Part shown: positions 5,204 to 8,022 of the stretch, piece by piece | Layout: each line of letters starts with the position of its first letter | How positions within the stretch are numbered: position 1 is the stretch's first letter | Source of the DNA: Burkholderiales bacterium | GTDB lineage: Bacteria > Pseudomonadota > Gammaproteobacteria > Burkholderiales > SG8-41 | DNA: 8,022 bases | Direction: 5' to 3' | Assembly: GCA_005800795.1 (NCBI GenBank) | Contig: SYEN01000483.1 | Span: 1 to 8,022 of the forward strand | Program-made: the position numbers and the translations under genes | The notes under the pieces: model-generated | The model's database searches: none | What the model was told of the DNA's origin: nothing | Seen by the model: the letters and a program-made list of their open reading frames with translations, nothing else

Positions 5204-6751
5204 ATGGTCAGCCAAACAAAACGCCCCAATATCCTCCTCATCACCTCCGACCAGCAGCGCGCCGATTGCAACGGCTTCGAAAACAAAAACATCAAGACAC
5301 CACACATTGACCGTATTGCCCGCGAGGGCACTCGCTTTGCCGCGTGCATCACGCCCAATCTGGTGTGCCAGCCATCGCGCTCGTCGATACTCACTGGCAT
5401 GCTGCCGCTCACACACGGCGTGTGGGACAACGGCGTTGACTTAAATCCAGCAGTGGGTGAGCAGGGCTTTGCGGGCACATTGAGCAAAGCCGGTTATCAC
5501 ACGGGCTTTATTGGCAAGGCGCATTTTTCCACCAAATCAACATTCACGCCCACCGGCACGCCGGAGTGCAACAAGAGTCAGGCGCAGTACGGCCCCGCGT
5601 GGTTCGGGCCCTACATGGGCTTTCAGCATTGCGAGCTGGTGGCGCTGGGGCATTTGCATCGCACGCGTCCGCTGGAAGACCCTGCTGTTGGGCATTACGA
5701 GCGCTGGCTGGTGTCGCGTGGCGGCGGCGAAGGAATAAAGCTGTGGGCCGCCGAGTCGCGCCCAGGCACGGGCGCGGCGCAAACGTGGTATTCGGCGTTG
5801 CCTACGGCGTGGCATTCAAGCACATGGATCGCGGATCGTGCGATTCATTGGTTGAACGATGCCAGTCGTAAAGAAGAACCCTTCTGCGCGTGGGTGTCGT
5901 TCCCCGATCCGCACCATGCGTTTGATTGCCCGGAGCCGTGGAGCTTGATGTACGACCCCAAAGACATGGTGCTGCCGAAGCATCGCACGCGTGATCTGGA
6001 TCGCCGCCCGTGGTGGCATAAGGCCTCGCTCGAAGGCAAGCCGCAGTTAAGCGACCCGGTGATGTTGAAGTTTCGCGCCGAGGGCTCACGCGTGCCGGAT
6101 CAGACCGATGCGCAACTGGCTGAGATGACCGCCAACTACTACGGCATGATTTCGCAGCTGGATCACAACGTGGGGCGCATCATGAGCGCACTCGAAGCTG
6201 CGGGCGTGTTGGATAACACGCTGGTGATTTACACCACGGATCACGGCGAGTTGCTGGGCAATCACGGGCTTTATCTCAAAGGCCCCACGCCGTATGAAGA
6301 CCTGCTGCGTGTGACCATGGTGGCACGCGGGCCGGGCATCCCCAGCCGCCAATTGGTGGTGGAGCCGGTGTCGACGTTGGATTTGTCCGCGACGTTTTAT
6401 GAAGCGGCAGGTGTTTCTTCACGGGTGGAGCAGCAAAGCCGCAGTCTGATGACGCTCCTGCGTGGCGGCGCGCAAACGCGCGACGTGGCGTATAGCGAGT
6501 GGCATTTGCATCCCTCGCGCTGCGGCGTGGCGCTGAAACTGCGCACGGTGCGCACACAACAATACAAATGCACGTTTGAGCTGGAATCGGGCGCAGGTGA
6601 GTTGTATGACTTGCGCAATGATCCGGAAGAAATGAATAACTTGTTTGGTGACGCCGGTTATACGCATGTGCGTAAGGAGCTTCACGATATGATGCGGGCG
6701 CGGCCTGGTGGGATTGCGGAGCCTTTGGCGGAGCCGATTGGGATGGCTTGA
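5204..6751 (+). CDS. Sulfatase, choline-sulfatase/phosphonate monoester hydrolase-like subfamily
   Basis: Alkaline-phosphatase superfamily hydrolase of 515 residues, with no signal peptide and probably cytoplasmic. The formylglycine motif is C55-Q-P-S-R59 followed by SSILTGMLPLTHGV. The N-terminal metal pair is D16-Q17 (TSDQQRAD). K105 and H107 occur in GKAHF, H238 in DPHHAF, D346 and H347 in TTDHGELLGNHGL, and K359 in YLKGPTPYED. The DQ and DHGE signatures separate it from the sulfatase at 1342-2685 and point to the group containing choline sulfatases and phosphonate/phosphate monoester hydrolases; the exact ester cleaved cannot be told. The end (GELYDLRNDPEEMNNL, 465-480) is the usual sulfatase C-terminal block. 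The start is ATG 5204 with AGGA 8 nt upstream and the family N-terminus (RPNILLITSDQQR) directly following. It leads a probable operon with the TctC gene (45-bp gap) and the lipoprotein. Maturation needs a formylglycine-generating enzyme encoded elsewhere. Confidence 0.94.
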   Translation: MVSQTKRPNILLITSDQQRADCNGFENKNIKTPHIDRIAREGTRFAACITPNLVCQPSRSSILTGMLPLTHGVWDNGVDLNPAVGEQGFAGTLSKAGYHTGFIGKAHFSTKSTFTPTGTPECNKSQAQYGPAWFGPYMGFQHCELVALGHLHRTRPLEDPAVGHYERWLVSRGGGEGIKLWAAESRPGTGAAQTWYSALPTAWHSSTWIADRAIHWLNDASRKEEPFCAWVSFPDPHHAFDCPEPWSLMYDPKDMVLPKHRTRDLDRRPWWHKASLEGKPQLSDPVMLKFRAEGSRVPDQTDAQLAEMTANYYGMISQLDHNVGRIMSALEAAGVLDNTLVIYTTDHGELLGNHGLYLKGPTPYEDLLRVTMVARGPGIPSRQLVVEPVSTLDLSATFYEAAGVSSRVEQQSRSLMTLLRGGAQTRDVAYSEWHLHPSRCGVALKLRTVRTQQYKCTFELESGAGELYDLRNDPEEMNNLFGDAGYTHVRKELHDMMRARPGGIAEPLAEPIGMA

Positions 6752-6786
6752 GGTGCTGTGAATCGTGAATTGTGATGGGTTTTATT

Positions 6787-6790
6787 GGAG
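6787..6790 (+). promoter_or_regulatory. Shine-Dalgarno GGAG that decides the TctC start
   Basis: GGAG ends 6 nt before the ATG at 6797, an ideal spacing. The in-frame TTG at 6785 overlaps this site and has no comparable signal of its own, so the ATG is preferred. Confidence 0.7.
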
Positions 6791-6796
6791 CGGCGA

Positions 6797-7768
6797 ATGC
6801 GTTGTAACTATCTGTTTTTATTGAATTTTTTATTGTGTTCTGGCGTGGCATTTCCAGCTTTTGCGCAGAACTATCCGAGCAAGACGATACGTTTTCTGGT
6901 TGGCTTTGCGCCTGGGGGCTCCACTGATATTTTTGCGCGCATCATTGCCGCGGAGATGACCAAGAACATCGGCCAGCAGGTGGTGGTTGAAAACCGCCCA
7001 GGTGCTGGCGGCAATATTGCCGCGGAGGCTGCGTCCAAGGCGCCGCCCGACGGTTATACGATATTTGCCTGTACGACAGGCGTGTTCGCGATTCAGCCGT
7101 TTATGTACTCCAAGCTGCCGTACGATCCCGAGAAAGGGTTTGCGCACATCACGCAGACAGGTACCTTGCCTTACATTGTGGTGATTCACCCTTCGTTGCC
7201 CGCCAAGACCATTCGTGAATTTATTGCTGTTGCGAAGGCGCGGCCCGGGGAAATTAACTACGCGTCCTCGGGCATCGGCGCCGGATCGCATCTGTCGGCG
7301 GCTTACTTCGCGTCGGTTGCCGGCTTGAAGCTGGTGCACGTGCCGTACAAAGGCAGCGGGCAAATCATGGGTGATCTGATCGGTGGCCAGGTGGTGATGC
7401 TGTTTGATCAGCCGGTGAGCTCCATGCCGCATGTCAATGCCGGAAAACTGCGTGTGCTGGGTATCAGCAGCGGCACGCGCTTTGTGACCATGAAGCATAT
7501 TCCCACCATAGCCGAGCAAGGCCTTGCCGGCTTTGAGGCGGTGTCGTGGTCTGGTGCTTGCGCTCCAGGCGGAACACCGAGGCCAATTGTCGACCGGTTG
7601 CACAGCGAGATCGTCAAGGTTCTCAAAGTACCCGATATCCGCGAGCGGCTGTTGCGCGACGGCATAGAGCCCGTGGGCAGCACGCCGGAACAGTTCCAGG
7701 AGCACACGCGTAAAGAGGCGGTGAAGTGGAGCAAGGTGGTCAAGGATTCTGGCGCGAAGGTGGATTAG
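6797..7768 (+). CDS. Bug/TctC-family tripartite tricarboxylate transporter substrate-binding protein
   Basis: Periplasmic solute-binding protein of 323 residues, typical for the family. The signal peptide is residues 1-23, with cleavage AFA|Q, and mature NYPSKTIRFLVGF follows. The first ligand loop is the canonical P39-G-G-S-T-D44-I-F-A-R48; NRPGAGGN (66-73) and VPYKGSG (182-188) are also canonical. Known members bind carboxylated ligands through these loops, and most are orphans lacking nearby TctA/TctB membrane genes, as here. It follows the sulfatase by 45 bp and precedes the lipoprotein by 41 bp in the same direction, with no terminator visible, so one operon is likely. A role in importing or sensing the sulfatase's acidic substrate or product is an inference. 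The gene differs strongly from the TctC gene at 2754, so the two are not a recent duplication. An upstream TTG (6785) would add only four residues. Confidence 0.95.
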   Translation: MRCNYLFLLNFLLCSGVAFPAFAQNYPSKTIRFLVGFAPGGSTDIFARIIAAEMTKNIGQQVVVENRPGAGGNIAAEAASKAPPDGYTIFACTTGVFAIQPFMYSKLPYDPEKGFAHITQTGTLPYIVVIHPSLPAKTIREFIAVAKARPGEINYASSGIGAGSHLSAAYFASVAGLKLVHVPYKGSGQIMGDLIGGQVVMLFDQPVSSMPHVNAGKLRVLGISSGTRFVTMKHIPTIAEQGLAGFEAVSWSGACAPGGTPRPIVDRLHSEIVKVLKVPDIRERLLRDGIEPVGSTPEQFQEHTRKEAVKWSKVVKDSGAKVD

Positions 7769-7809
7769 GCGTTGGTGTTGCTGGCTAAACTTGAATTCGG
7801 GGGAGATGC

Positions 7810-8022
7810 ATGAAGATTTTAACGGTTACTTTTCTGGCTTTTCTGGCATTACTCGCTGGCTGCGCCAGCGACGCGCGCATAGCACTCAAGCAGATGGGGT
7901 CGTTTCACATCGGCGGGCGCGAGGTCACCATCACGGGCAAGCCCGTGAAGGAGATTGTGTTTGCGGCGGGTGGCGTGCCGGCGAAGATCGACCCGAACGG
8001 CGTGTATCAGGTCGAGCAGATG
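7810..8022 (+). CDS. Lipoprotein, probable alpha/beta-hydrolase esterase (N-terminal part)
   Basis: The reading frame is open for 71 codons to the window end, so the gene is truncated by the window. The start MKILTVTFLAFLALLAGC carries a perfect lipobox (LAGC, C18), indicating lipidation and membrane anchoring. A GGGGGAG sequence (7799-7805) lies 4 nt before the ATG. The following GSFHIGGREVTITGKPVKE and GGVPAKIDPNGVYQVEQM resemble, from memory, the N-terminus of proteobacterial alpha/beta-hydrolase esterases; the catalytic serine and histidine would lie beyond the window. It is 41 bp after the TctC stop in the same direction, so it is probably part of the sulfatase operon. An extracytoplasmic esterase here would fit processing of a substrate before uptake. 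Confidence is high for a lipoprotein and moderate for an esterase. Confidence 0.7.
   Translation, partial: MKILTVTFLAFLALLAGCASDARIALKQMGSFHIGGREVTITGKPVKEIVFAAGGVPAKIDPNGVYQVEQM

Larger units (their letters stand above)
4877..5208 (+). repeat. Long imperfect direct duplication, copy B
   Basis: This is the partner of 3627-3925. It contains the decayed TctC end, the promoter-like block, the hairpin and the leader leading into the sulfatase ATG at 5204. The offset to copy A grows from 1250 to 1268, 1270 and finally 1284, so there are a few small insertions in this copy or deletions in A. The largest, near 5124-5140, lies just before the hairpin. Here the leader serves an intact gene, so copy B is likely the functional leader, whereas copy A has the intact TctC end. 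Confidence 0.8.

Noticed and set aside
3627..5208. Insertion sequence or composite transposon around the low-GC gene
   Set aside because: No transposase or integrase is encoded, the flanks are TctC-derived rather than terminal inverted repeats, and no target-site duplication was seen.
6276..6851. A 191-codon minus-strand frame crossing the sulfatase end and the TctC start
   Set aside because: It overlaps two convincing genes on the opposite strand and has low-complexity Pro/Ala/Ser/His content with no family motif.
6830..7705. A 291-codon open frame on the minus strand
   Set aside because: It is antisense to the canonical TctC gene and its sequence (rich in Arg, His and Gly) is typical of a reverse-frame shadow.

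Overview
The window looks like chromosomal accessory metabolism of a betaproteobacterium, most likely Burkholderiales. The reasons are solitary Bug/TctC-type periplasmic binding proteins without their membrane subunits, high GC in most genes (about 63% in one line counted by eye), and short 'ATTCCCGC...GCGGGAAT' dispersed hairpins. No RNA gene, CRISPR array, transposase or integrase was seen.

Layout. 1-147: a pair of inverted dispersed hairpins downstream of a minus-strand operon. 148-2685 (minus): an arylsulfatase-type sulfatase followed, after 21 bp, by an enolase-superfamily (mandelate racemase/muconate lactonizing type) enzyme. 2686-2753: a compact divergent control region. 2754-3764 (plus): a divergent Bug/TctC binding protein. 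3931-4863 (plus): a lower-GC gene, weakly resembling DUF4422 glycosyltransferase-like proteins. 4877-5034: the decayed 3' end of a second TctC gene. 5204-6751: a second sulfatase of a different subfamily (choline-sulfatase/phosphonate monoester hydrolase-like). 6797-7768: a classical Bug/TctC protein. 7810-8022: the start of a lipoprotein that is probably an alpha/beta-hydrolase esterase, cut by the window end.

How the genes may work together (inference). Both binding proteins carry export signals, while both sulfatases and the enolase-superfamily enzyme lack them. A plausible scheme is capture and import of sulfated or otherwise esterified organic acids, hydrolysis of the ester in the cytoplasm, and then racemisation or dehydration of the acid product. 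The sulfatases carry the CxPxR formylglycine motif, so they need a maturation enzyme encoded elsewhere.

The most unusual structure is an imperfect direct duplication of about 300 bp. It comprises the TctC 3' end, a promoter-like block, a dispersed hairpin and a translation leader. One copy lies at 3627-3925 and the other at 4877-5208, and together they bracket the low-GC gene. The ancestral order was probably TctC followed by sulfatase, and the low-GC gene now sits inside a duplicated TctC-sulfatase junction.
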